Source of the DNA: JAUJNH01 sp038253125
GTDB taxonomy: Bacteria; Actinomycetota; Acidimicrobiia; Acidimicrobiales; JAUJNH01
Assembly: GCA_038253125.1 (NCBI GenBank)
Contig: JBBSHM010000005.1
Coordinates: forward strand, 1-64,000
Direction: 5' to 3'
Length of the DNA: 64,000 nt
In this document: one piece after another, positions 8,393 to 14,585 of the stretch
How the letters are laid out: each line of letters starts with the position of its first letter
Position numbering within the stretch: the first letter of the stretch is position 1
Program-made: the position numbers and the translations under genes
The notes under the pieces: model-generated
The model's input: the letters and a program-made list of their open reading frames with translations, nothing else
Database searches by the model: none
What the model was told of the DNA's origin: nothing

Positions 8393-9123
8393 ACATGGTC
8401 CTGAAGCTGGTGCGCGCCGAGCTGCGGCTGGTGCTGCGAGAGCCCCTGGTGCTCGCCTTTGTGTTCGCCTTCCCGATCGTGACCGTGCTCGTGATCGCCG
8501 GCTCCTTCGGCGTCGACGACATGGACTCCTTCGCCAACATCGACCCGTCCCAGTGGTACGTGGCGTCCTACCTGGCCGTGGTGATAGGCGCCGTCGGCCT
8601 GGTCACGGTGCCGGTGCACCTGGCCGCCTACCGGGAGCGAGGCGTGCTGCGCCGCTTCGCCGCCGCCGGCTTCCCCCGCTGGTCCTTTGCCGTCGCCCAG
8701 ATGGCGGTGGGGGTGATCCTCACCCTGGCAGCATCCGCCGTGCTGCTGGTGGTGGCCGGGCTCGTCTACGGCCTGCCCCGGGTGGACTCGCCCGTGGCCA
8801 CCGTCGGTGCCGTGGTGCTGGGCTCGGTGGCCTTCACGAGCCTCGGCCTCCTGCTCGGCGCCATCGTCCCCAACGCCAGAGCCGCTCAGGGCATCGGCCT
8901 CCTGGTCTTCTTCCCGTCGTTCCTGCTGGGCGGCGGTGGCCCACCCCCGGCGGCCATGAGTGCCACCATGCGCCACATAGCCAGGTTCCTCCCCCTCACC
9001 CACGTCACCGACTCCATCCGCAACCCGTGGCTGGGCCTTGGGCACGGAACCACCGACCTGGCCATCGTGGCCGCGGTCCTGGTGCTCTGCCTCCTGGCCT
9101 GCCGCCGGGCCGTCCGCCTCTAA
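8389..9123 (+). CDS. ABC-2 type exporter, permease subunit
   Basis: This 244-aa membrane protein has about six hydrophobic helices. The first follows a short basic N-terminus (LAFVFAFPIVTVLVIAG) and others include LTLAASAVLLVVAGLVYGL and GIGLLVFFPSFLLGG. The cytoplasmic loop YRERGVLRRFAAAGFPRW is the coupling segment typical of ABC-2 permeases. The ATG overlaps the stop of the ATPase gene, so translation is probably coupled. The gene ends the locus, and accessory DNA follows. Confidence 0.9.
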   Translation: MNMVLKLVRAELRLVLREPLVLAFVFAFPIVTVLVIAGSFGVDDMDSFANIDPSQWYVASYLAVVIGAVGLVTVPVHLAAYRERGVLRRFAAAGFPRWSFAVAQMAVGVILTLAASAVLLVVAGLVYGLPRVDSPVATVGAVVLGSVAFTSLGLLLGAIVPNARAAQGIGLLVFFPSFLLGGGGPPPAAMSATMRHIARFLPLTHVTDSIRNPWLGLGHGTTDLAIVAAVLVLCLLACRRAVRL

Positions 9124-9248
9124 GCACGAACGCGCAGCAGGTGGCCAGGGCTCGGGCCCTGGTTCATCCTCCCCTGCCACGCCGCCCTCCCGGCGGATCG
9201 TGAAGAGTTCGTGGAGGAGGTTCCGCAGCCCATCCCGGCCGGCTCGCT

Positions 9249-9476
9249 CTAGGTCAGCTGTCGCAGACGTTGCTCGAGGTCATCGAACGCCACGAAGATG
9301 TAGCGCTTCCCCACCTTGTGCGAGGCGAGAAGGCCCCTGGCCTCCAGATCCAGGAGATCGGTCCGGCCCGACTGGTAGGCGACGCCATGGCTGGCGGCGT
9401 GCGAGGCGAACGAGTAGCCGAAGCCAGGGTGACGCAGTGCGTGGCTCAGCAGGGCGCCTCCAGAGTAAACGAACTA
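9249..9476 (-). pseudogene. Remnant of a Fic/DOC-family protein (C-terminal winged-helix part)
   Basis: The reverse strand carries a 70-codon open stretch with no start codon that ends at TAG (9249-9251). It reads LSHALRHPGFGYSFASHAAS, then HGVAYQSGRTDLLDLEARGL, then KVGKRYIFVAFDDLEQRLRQ. This is the C-terminal winged-helix region found after the Fic domain in many bacterial Fic proteins. The catalytic HPFxxGNGR part is absent: an in-frame TAG near 9477 ends the frame, and the DNA beyond it is not recognisably Fic. I read it as a truncated remnant at the left edge of the accessory region. The identification rests on pattern memory, not on a search. Confidence 0.55.
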
Positions 9477-9645
9477 CTAATCTAGAGCAAGTTAGTTGGT
9501 CCTTGCTTCGTCAGCGCGAAGCGGTCCTGGTGTGATCGCCGTCAGCGGCGACACCTCGAACGGGCCACCCGGGCGCAGATCGGCGACCACGGCGGGCGCC
9601 GGGAGTAGCCCGCGTACGTCCGCCAGCATCGGCGTCGTCTGATGA

Positions 9646-9670
9646 GTCGGGGTGCCGGGATTTCAACCCG
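9646..9670. other. Candidate distal attachment site (copy of the tRNA-Pro 3' end)
   Basis: Positions 9646-9663 match 12518-12535 exactly over 18 bp. After one mismatch the next six bases also match (24 of 25). The shared DNA is the last part of the tRNA-Pro gene, including the T-arm. This is the classic footprint of a tyrosine-recombinase element integrated at a tRNA 3' end. Confidence 0.7.
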
Positions 9671-9796
9671 TCCGGAGGGGGTTCAACGAGTGCTCACGAG
9701 TGTCCGCCAGTCCCCGGAAGTACCGTCTGACCTGGGACTTCGCGTCTCACCCGTGTCGAGTGGTGTTGGCCCGTGTCGCCCAGTATCGGAGAGTCC

Positions 9797-9814
9797 GGGT
9801 TGCAAACGGGTTGC
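9797..9814. repeat. 18-bp direct repeat, left copy
   Basis: GGGTTGCAAACGGGTTGC occurs here and again, identically, at 12460-12477, near the other end of the element. It contains an internal repeat of GGGTTGC. It could be an arm-type integrase site or part of the element end. Confidence 0.6.
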
Positions 9815-9975
9815 AAGAACGTTTCTGCAACCGGGCGTCCAGACGAGGGTCCGCACTTGAAGATCGAACGCTCACAGTGATGATCGACGTCCGCCCGGTC
9901 TCCGCAGCAGCTCGCTCGGTCCAGCTGCGGAGGACCCCGGAGAATCCCAGCCCCGGCAGTTCGGCTTGCCCCTGG

Positions 9976-9995
9976 ACACAACAGGTAAGTTGTGT
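9976..9995. promoter_or_regulatory. Perfect inverted repeat overlapping the -10: candidate operator of the DUF6932-like/XRE pair
   Basis: ACACAAC (9976-9982) and GTTGTGT (9989-9995) are perfect inverted copies separated by 6 nt. The hexamer TAAGTT (9986-9991), 8 nt before the ATG at 10000, lies inside the repeat. A protein bound here would block a leaderless promoter. The XRE protein of the pair is the obvious candidate. Confidence 0.5.
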
Positions 9996-9999
9996 GTTG

Positions 10000-10452
10000 A
10001 TGGTGCCGCCGTTCGATTCTCAGTCTGGGGCGCTGCCTCCGGGCGAGCACCCCGCGAACTGGGACCAGGTCAGCGAGCGGTTCGGCTGGAACCTCCGACG
10101 GAGGCGGCTGTTGGACGGCCTTGCCGAAGGCCTCGCCGTCCTAGCCAGCGCCGGCTGCAGCCGGGTGTGGCTCAACGGCAGCTTCGTCACGGCCAAGGAG
10201 GAGCCAGCGGAGTTCGACTGCGTTTGGGACCCGACCGGCGTAGATCTCGACGCCATCCGCGAAGCCGGAGCCGAGCTGCTTGACCTGGGCGCCGGGCGGA
10301 GCGCCCAGAAGCAGCGGTTCGGCGGCGAGTTCCTCCCCAACGTCACCGAGGCCGCCACCGGCAAGCAGTTCGCAAGCTTCTTCCAGACCGACCGGGACGG
10401 CTCCCAAAAGGGCATCGTCGTGCTCGACCCAACCAAGGAGAGATGGACATGA
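10000..10452 (+). CDS. DUF6932-like protein, probable nucleotidyltransferase-fold partner of an XRE gene
   Basis: A 150-aa protein that starts MVPPFDSQSGALPPGEHPAN and continues with a helical RFGWNLRRRRLLDGL segment. The core is RVWLNGSFVTAKEEPAEFDC followed by VWDPTGVDLDAI. The GSF...D-x-D arrangement recalls the nucleotidyltransferase active site (G-S ... D-x-D), here in the form GSFVTAK...FDCVWD. C-terminal motifs are QKQRFGGEF and FFQTDRDGSQKGIVVLD. I recognise the pattern as the family annotated DUF6932, often found beside a small XRE gene. The next gene here is exactly that, overlapping by 10 nt. A toxin-antitoxin role is inferred from context, not shown. The ATG at 10000 is chosen for the domain start and the adjacent operator-like repeat. 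Confidence 0.65.
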   Translation: MVPPFDSQSGALPPGEHPANWDQVSERFGWNLRRRRLLDGLAEGLAVLASAGCSRVWLNGSFVTAKEEPAEFDCVWDPTGVDLDAIREAGAELLDLGAGRSAQKQRFGGEFLPNVTEAATGKQFASFFQTDRDGSQKGIVVLDPTKERWT

Positions 10453-10874
10453 TCGCCAACGAGCGCCAGTACCAGCAGACGCGCAAGATGCTCGGCGAGC
10501 TCGAACACCTCCTGGCCAGCACCAGCTCCGGGACCGCCGGCGATGACGGCTTTCGTGACCTGCAGGCGGCCGGCCTTCGAAGCCAGGTCGAGGATCTGCG
10601 GGACGAGCTCGACGAGTACGACCAGCTACGGGACGGCACGACCCGCACGATCAGGGCTGGATCCCTCGCCGAGCTGGCCGACGCGCTAATCAAGACCCGG
10701 GTCGCTCGAGGCTGGACCCAAGCCGATCTTGGTGCCGCTCTCGGCGTCGCCGAACAGCAGATTCAGCGGTACGAAGCCAGCCGTTATGCCGCCGCCAGCC
10801 TCGCCCGCTTGTGCGACATCGCCGAGGCCCTTCACGTCACCGTCGAAGAGACGCTCACCCTCCAAGCCAGCTGA
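10443..10874 (+). CDS. XRE-family DNA-binding protein, putative antitoxin/autoregulator
   Basis: A 143-aa protein with two parts. Residues 1-70 are helical and charged, likely a coiled coil (RQYQQTRKMLGELEHLL; SQVEDLRDELDEYDQL). Residues 80-140 form an XRE/HTH_3 domain (LADALIKTRVARGWTQADLG, then ALGVAEQQIQRYE). It overlaps the DUF6932-like gene by 10 nt, so the two are translated together. An inverted repeat sits in their shared promoter. Layout and size suit a type II antitoxin that represses its own operon. A second in-frame ATG at 10449 could also be the start. The pair lies inside the decayed integrative element. Confidence 0.75.
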   Translation: MDMIANERQYQQTRKMLGELEHLLASTSSGTAGDDGFRDLQAAGLRSQVEDLRDELDEYDQLRDGTTRTIRAGSLAELADALIKTRVARGWTQADLGAALGVAEQQIQRYEASRYAAASLARLCDIAEALHVTVEETLTLQAS

Positions 10875-10929
10875 CCGGCTGCCTTACGGCGCGGCCAGGA
10901 GAACGTGGTCGTCGAGGACGACGGACAAC

Positions 10930-11659
10930 GGGTCGGTCGGCGACTGGCCGGCGAGGTCGGGGTCGTCAGCTGGTGTCACGTGGCGGGTGGGGTCGTGCCG
11001 AGGAGGAGGTCGGCGGCGCGTTGGGCGACTTCGGCGCCGCGGCCGGGGACGACGACGGCGGATCGGCGGATATCGAGGGTGCCGGTGTCGAGGTCGATGT
11101 CGTCCCACAGGAGGGCGACGAGCTCGCCGCGGCGGGCGCCCGTGAGGAGCAGGAGGTGGAGGATGGGCCCGATTGCGGTTGAGGAGCCCGTTACGGAGGG
11201 CGTCGCCGAAGGCCTTGTGGAGGACGCCGTGGACGTTCCGGCGGGTCTTGGCGGCGAGGCCGCCGTCGCTGACGGTCCGGCCTTGGGTGCGGAGGTCGGC
11301 GAGGAAGCGTTCGATGACCATGGGGGTGACCTCGACCAGGGGACGTGGCCGATGCGAGGCACGACGTAGCTGGTGACGGTCATCTGGTAGGCGGCCTTGG
11401 TCGATTCCTTGAGGTCGCGGCCTTCGACAAGGGGGAGCCACTGGTCCAGGAGGAAGCGGGCGACGGTGAGCTCTCGCAGGGCTTGGGCCCAGGTGCCGCT
11501 GAGCATCTCCGCGCGCAGTTCGAGGGCGGCCCGTTCGGCCTGCTACTTGGTGTCGTAGCCGCCGAGCCAACGGGTGCGGCGTTCGCCGGTGAGCGGGTCG
11601 CGGGGCAACTCGACCTTGGCCGTCCACGTCGATCCCCGCCTGAACACCGAACCGGTCAC
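10930..11659 (-). pseudogene. Broken tyrosine-recombinase integrase
   Basis: From a GTG at 11659 (preceded by GGGAGGG) the reverse strand encodes an integrase N-terminal segment (SVFRRGSTWTAKVELPRDP; RWLGGYDTK). An in-frame TAG (11540-11542) follows, after which the same frame continues (QAERAALELRAEMLSGTWAQ) into a core-binding domain (LKESTKAAYQMTVTSYVVPR). A frameshift near 11350 moves the core to another frame (MVIERFLADLRTQGRTVSDG; TRRNVHGVLHKAFGDALRNG). A second shift, with apparent loss of about 40 residues, joins the catalytic start LLLLTGARRGELVALLWDDI (the Arg-I box). The HxLR, GH and Tyr boxes are missing. The enzyme must be inactive. The left boundary is approximate. Confidence 0.8.
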
Positions 11660-11699
11660 GCTCGGCCCTCCCACTTCTCGCCTGGCAGTCCAGGTTGCC

Positions 11700-12256
11700 A
11701 CAGGCCGTCTCGGTCTGCCCGCGGTCTCCGGTTCACGTGTCGTCCGGTGCCATGTGGTTCTCGGCCGTGTCGTCTTGTGCCTCGCCTGGGGATGGCGTCG
11801 GGTCCGAGTTCTTCGAGTTGGCTCGGCGAGGCTGCGGAGGAGGTTGTCAGCAAGGTCCGTTTTCGGGGACGCCGTCGCCGTCGGCGTCGCCGTCGCCGTC
11901 CAGCTGGACGGCGCCGTCCGGATCGGCACCTCGCCGGATGGATGCCGTGACTCTTGGCGTCGTAGCCGCCTGGCAACGGCGGCCGGGTCCGCGCCGCCCG
12001 ACTTGGGTGCGCCGACGCCGAGCCAGATGGCCTTGGACCCCGGTTCAGCCAGGCCGGACGCCGCTACGCCTGGCGGTGCGGGGAGTGTCTGCGTTCCGCC
12101 TCCGGCGGCGGATTGGTGGCCGTTGCGGTTGTCTCAGGTGCGGGGTCGACCGGGGAGACAGGTGCTGGCTGGTCTGCATCGATGTCAGTCGGTGCCATGA
12201 GGTGTCAGGAGATCTCGCGGGTTTTTCGCGGGGCGCGGAGCCGCCGTAGACCGGAC
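11700..12256. other. Non-coding part of the decayed element
   Basis: No credible gene is seen between the integrase start and the hairpin at 12264. Open frames here are rich in Arg, Pro and Thr and show no domain. A short run of GTC/GCC-type hexanucleotide repeats lies at about 11866-11905. This is probably eroded element DNA. Confidence 0.5.
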
Positions 12257-12263
12257 AGAGAAG

Positions 12264-12291
12264 AACCCCAGGCCGCTGATGACCTGGGGTT
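12264..12291 (-). terminator. Strong hairpin downstream of a tRNA-like fragment
   Basis: AACCCCAGG (12264-12272) pairs with CCTGGGGTT (12283-12291) as a perfect 9-bp stem with a 10-nt loop. On the minus strand it lies just after the tRNA-like 3' fragment and is followed by a pyrimidine-rich tail. On the plus strand it is followed by TTG. It probably was the terminator of a tRNA transcript. Confidence 0.6.
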
Positions 12292-12298
12292 TTGCTGT

Positions 12299-12340
12299 GG
12301 GCGTAAACAGGATTCGAACCTGTGACCTCTGCCGTGCTAA
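12299..12340 (-). pseudogene. tRNA 3'-half fragment
   Basis: The minus strand reads a good T-arm, ACAGG TTCGAAT CCTGT, followed by an acceptor-like strand TTACGCCCA. No matching D-arm or anticodon arm is found upstream: the sequence there folds into a 4-nt-loop hairpin around TGCGCTTCAGCGCA. It looks like the 3' remnant of a second, different tRNA gene, still followed by its terminator. Confidence 0.5.
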
Positions 12341-12459
12341 TGCGCTGAAGCGCAGGCAGGACCCCCAGTGAGCCCACCACGGTCAGTGGCGGGAGCGGCT
12401 CTCTTGAACGGGCTCGCAGCCGGGTCGTGGGGCGGAAATCGGTGCAAGGCGGAGAGCAC

Positions 12460-12477
12460 GGGTTGCAAACGGGTTGC
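12460..12477. repeat. 18-bp direct repeat, right copy
   Basis: Identical to 9797-9814 (GGGTTGCAAACGGGTTGC). It lies about 40 bp inside the tRNA-Pro end of the element. Confidence 0.6.
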
Positions 12478-12515
12478 GGAGAGGGTCGGATACCCCCGCT
12501 GACCTGCAGGATTTG

Positions 12516-12592
12516 TGGTCGGGGTGCCGGGATTTGAACCCGGGACCTCTGCGTCCCGAACGCAGCGCGCTGCCAAACTGCGCCACACCCCG
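12516..12592 (-). tRNA. tRNA-Pro (anticodon CGG)
   Basis: The minus strand folds into a complete cloverleaf. The 7-bp acceptor is CGGGGTG/CACCCCG, and the D-arm is GCGC with loop AGTTTGGCA. The anticodon stem is CTGCG/CGCAG with loop TTCGGGA (anticodon CGG). The T-arm is CCGGG TTCAAAT CCCGG, the discriminator is A, and CCA is encoded. Its 3' end faces left and is the integration point of the accessory element, which reconstitutes an intact tRNA. Confidence 0.95.
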
Positions 12593-12632
12593 TTTTCAGC
12601 CCCGGTGGCGAGGGGCGGAGGGACACTACACG

Positions 12633-13049
12633 TCAGGTGCGCTCGACGGTCACCGGCTTGTAGCTGGCGTCCTCGTAGGTGCCGCCGGCCAGGAGGGCGG
12701 TGACGGCCTTGCGCAGGCGGATCGGGTCGAGGGGCTTGACCACGAAGCCCTGGGCGCCGCTGCGGCGGGCCAGGAACACGTCGGGCCGGCGGTCGAGGAG
12801 GATCAGGATCGGCACGTGGGGGAGGCGGCCCATGCCCTCCTCGAGGTGCAGGTCGAGGCTGATGGCCATGGCCCCCATGCTGCCGATCTGCATGTCGAGC
12901 ACGGCCAGGTCGGGGGTGCGCTCCTTCACGGCGGTGACAGCCTCGGGTCCGCTGCGCACCCAGCGGACGGTGAGGTCCGGTCCCCTCAGCACCTGGCGCA
13001 CCTCCTGGTACACCCACTCGGCGTCGCTGGCCACCACGACGTCGGGCAC
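12633..13049 (-). CDS. Single-domain receiver-like protein
   Basis: A 138-aa protein consisting only of a receiver domain. The acidic region is VVVASDAEWVYQEV, the likely phosphoacceptor Asp is in DLAVLDMQIGSMGA, and the conserved Lys is in FVVKPLDPIRLRKAV. The first acidic pocket has only one Asp, so metal binding and phosphorylation may be weakened. No output domain is present, so it should act through a partner protein. The GTG at 13049 is preferred because AGGGTA (13058-13063, TACCCT on this strand) lies 8 nt upstream. It is divergent from the STAS gene, with only 47 bp between starts, and the two may belong to one signalling pathway. Confidence 0.8.
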   Translation of the reverse strand: MPDVVVASDAEWVYQEVRQVLRGPDLTVRWVRSGPEAVTAVKERTPDLAVLDMQIGSMGAMAISLDLHLEEGMGRLPHVPILILLDRRPDVFLARRSGAQGFVVKPLDPIRLRKAVTALLAGGTYEDASYKPVTVERT

Positions 13050-13057
13050 GCTGCGGC

Positions 13058-13063
13058 AGGGTA
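13058..13063 (-). promoter_or_regulatory. Leaderless-type -10 of the receiver gene
   Basis: TACCCT on the minus strand, 8 nt before the GTG at 13049. Confidence 0.5.
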
Positions 13064-13082
13064 GTGGCGCCAGGCGTCCGGG

Positions 13083-13088
13083 TACCAT
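13083..13088 (+). promoter_or_regulatory. Leaderless-type -10 of the STAS gene
   Basis: TACCAT, 8 nt before the GTG at 13097. It sits back to back with the receiver-gene box. Confidence 0.5.
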
Positions 13089-13096
13089 CCCCAGGC

Positions 13097-13444
13097 GTGC
13101 TCGACATCCAGCTCGACGAGGTCAACGGCTTCAAGGTCTGCCGCCCGGTGGGAGAGCTGGACGCCTTCACCGTCAGCCAGTTCCGTCAGGCGCTGGCCGA
13201 GTTGGCCTCCACCCCCCGCCTGATCATCGACATGTCGAGCGTGCCCTTCGTCGACTCGGCCGGACTCGGCGCCCTGATCGGCGGCATCCGCAGGGCTCGC
13301 GAGCTGGGCGGCGACGTCAGCGTCTGCTGCAACCGCCCCACTCTCGTCCGGCTGCTGCGCACCACCGGCTTCGACCGGATAGTCACGGTGGCCGAGACGC
13401 TGGAGGATGCGGCGGCGGCGCTGCGGCCGCCCGAAGCCGGCTGA
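13097..13444 (+). CDS. STAS-domain anti-sigma factor antagonist
   Basis: A 115-aa single STAS domain of the SpoIIAA/RsbV type. The conserved phosphorylatable serine lies in MSSVPFVDSAGLGALIGG. The strand-helix pattern before it (CRPVGELDAFTVSQFRQALA) and after it (TGFDRIVTVAETLEDAAAAL) is standard. By family, the dephosphorylated form binds an anti-sigma kinase and frees a sigma factor, and phosphorylation on Ser switches it off. No kinase or sigma gene is adjacent. The GTG at 13097 is chosen because of the TACCAT box and because the domain begins right after it. Confidence 0.9.
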   Translation: MLDIQLDEVNGFKVCRPVGELDAFTVSQFRQALAELASTPRLIIDMSSVPFVDSAGLGALIGGIRRARELGGDVSVCCNRPTLVRLLRTTGFDRIVTVAETLEDAAAALRPPEAG

Positions 13445-13505
13445 GCCCAGGCGTGCCGGGCGCCGGGTGAAAGGCGCCGCCGGGGGCCTGCTGTAGACAG
13501 GGCCT

Positions 13506-14585
13506 GTGGCCTCCCTCGACGAGATCGCCGCCGAGCGGACCATCGTCGTGTGCTGCGGGTCGGGGGGCGTGGGCAAGACAACCGTGGCGGCGGCGATCGC
13601 CGTCGCCGCCGCCGACCGGGGCCGGCGGGCCTGCGTGGTCACCATCGACCCGGCCAAGCGCCTGGCCGACGCCCTCGGCCTCGACGCCCTCACCAACGAG
13701 CCGAGCCGGGTGGCCGGCGCCGGCCAGGCCGGCGGCGAGCTGTGGGCGATGATGCTCGACACCTCGGCGACATTCGACGACGTGGTGCGCCGCCACGCCC
13801 CGAGCATCGAGCAGGCCGAGGAGATCCTGGCCAACCGGATCTACCGCAACATCTCAGGTTCGCTGTCGGGCACCCAGGAGTACATGGCGATGGAGAAGCT
13901 GCACGACCTCCACGCCGACGGCCGGTTCGACCTCGTCGTGGTCGACACCCCGCCGACCCGCAACGCCCTCGACTTCCTTGACGCCCCCCGCCGGCTCACC
14001 CGCTTCCTCGACCACAAACTGTTCCGGCTGCTCACCCTGCCGGCCCGCAGCTACCTGCGGGCCGTGGCGGTGGCCGCCCAGGCCTTCCTACGCTCGATCA
14101 CCCGGGTCGTCGGCGGAGCGGTGGTGGCCGACGTCCTGGCCTTCTTCACCGCCTTCGAGGGCATGGAGGAGGGCTTCCGGGAGCGGGCCAAGGCGGTGTA
14201 CGACCTGCTCGAAGACCCGAACACCGCGTTCGTCCTGGTGGCCTCGGCCCGGCGCGACGCGGTTGACGAGGCCCTGTTCTTCGCCTCGAAGCTCGGCGAG
14301 GCCAACATCAAGGTCCAGGCGCTGGTGGTCAACCGCGTGCACCCGGTGTTCGCCGAGAGGCTCGCCGTCCACGGCGGGCGACCGGCGCCCGACGGCTCGT
14401 CGCTGGCCCGCCTCGAGCGAAACCTGGCCGAGCTCGACGCCGTAGCCGAGCGGGAGCGCTCCTACCTCGGCGCCCTCACCCGCAAGCTGGCGGGGGCGCC
14501 CACCGTCACCGTCCCGTTCCTGCCAAGCGATGTGCACGACCTGGTCGGGCTGCGCCTGGTCGACGCCGCCCTCTTCCCCCGCTAG
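13506..14585 (+). CDS. Get3/ArsA-like ATPase (Rv3680-like)
   Basis: A 359-aa P-loop ATPase of the ArsA/Get3 (SIMIBI) class. The deviant Walker A reads CGSGGVGKTT, so the usual signature lysine (KGGVGKT) is replaced by Ser while the catalytic GKT lysine stays. VTIDPAKRLADALGL is the switch-I-type segment and VVVDTPPTRNALDFLD the Walker B/switch II. It pairs with the convergent ATPase at 14582. In mycobacteria two such proteins (Rv3679/Rv3680) form a Get3-like heteromer that lies near a whiB and a ponA-type PBP. A WhiB and a class A PBP also occur within 10 kb here. The start is GTG with TAGACA 6 nt upstream. Arsenic transport is unlikely because no ars genes are seen. Confidence 0.85.
   Translation: MASLDEIAAERTIVVCCGSGGVGKTTVAAAIAVAAADRGRRACVVTIDPAKRLADALGLDALTNEPSRVAGAGQAGGELWAMMLDTSATFDDVVRRHAPSIEQAEEILANRIYRNISGSLSGTQEYMAMEKLHDLHADGRFDLVVVDTPPTRNALDFLDAPRRLTRFLDHKLFRLLTLPARSYLRAVAVAAQAFLRSITRVVGGAVVADVLAFFTAFEGMEEGFRERAKAVYDLLEDPNTAFVLVASARRDAVDEALFFASKLGEANIKVQALVVNRVHPVFAERLAVHGGRPAPDGSSLARLERNLAELDAVAERERSYLGALTRKLAGAPTVTVPFLPSDVHDLVGLRLVDAALFPR

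Noticed and set aside
11866..11905. Run of GTC/GCC hexanucleotide repeats
   Set aside because: A short simple repeat in eroded DNA, with no link to a gene or element end.
12299..12390. A complete second tRNA, possibly tRNA-Sec because TTCA appears in a hairpin loop
   Set aside because: The hairpin has a 4-nt loop, no D-arm is present, and the acceptor strands do not pair over 7-8 bp. Only the 3' half is tRNA-like.
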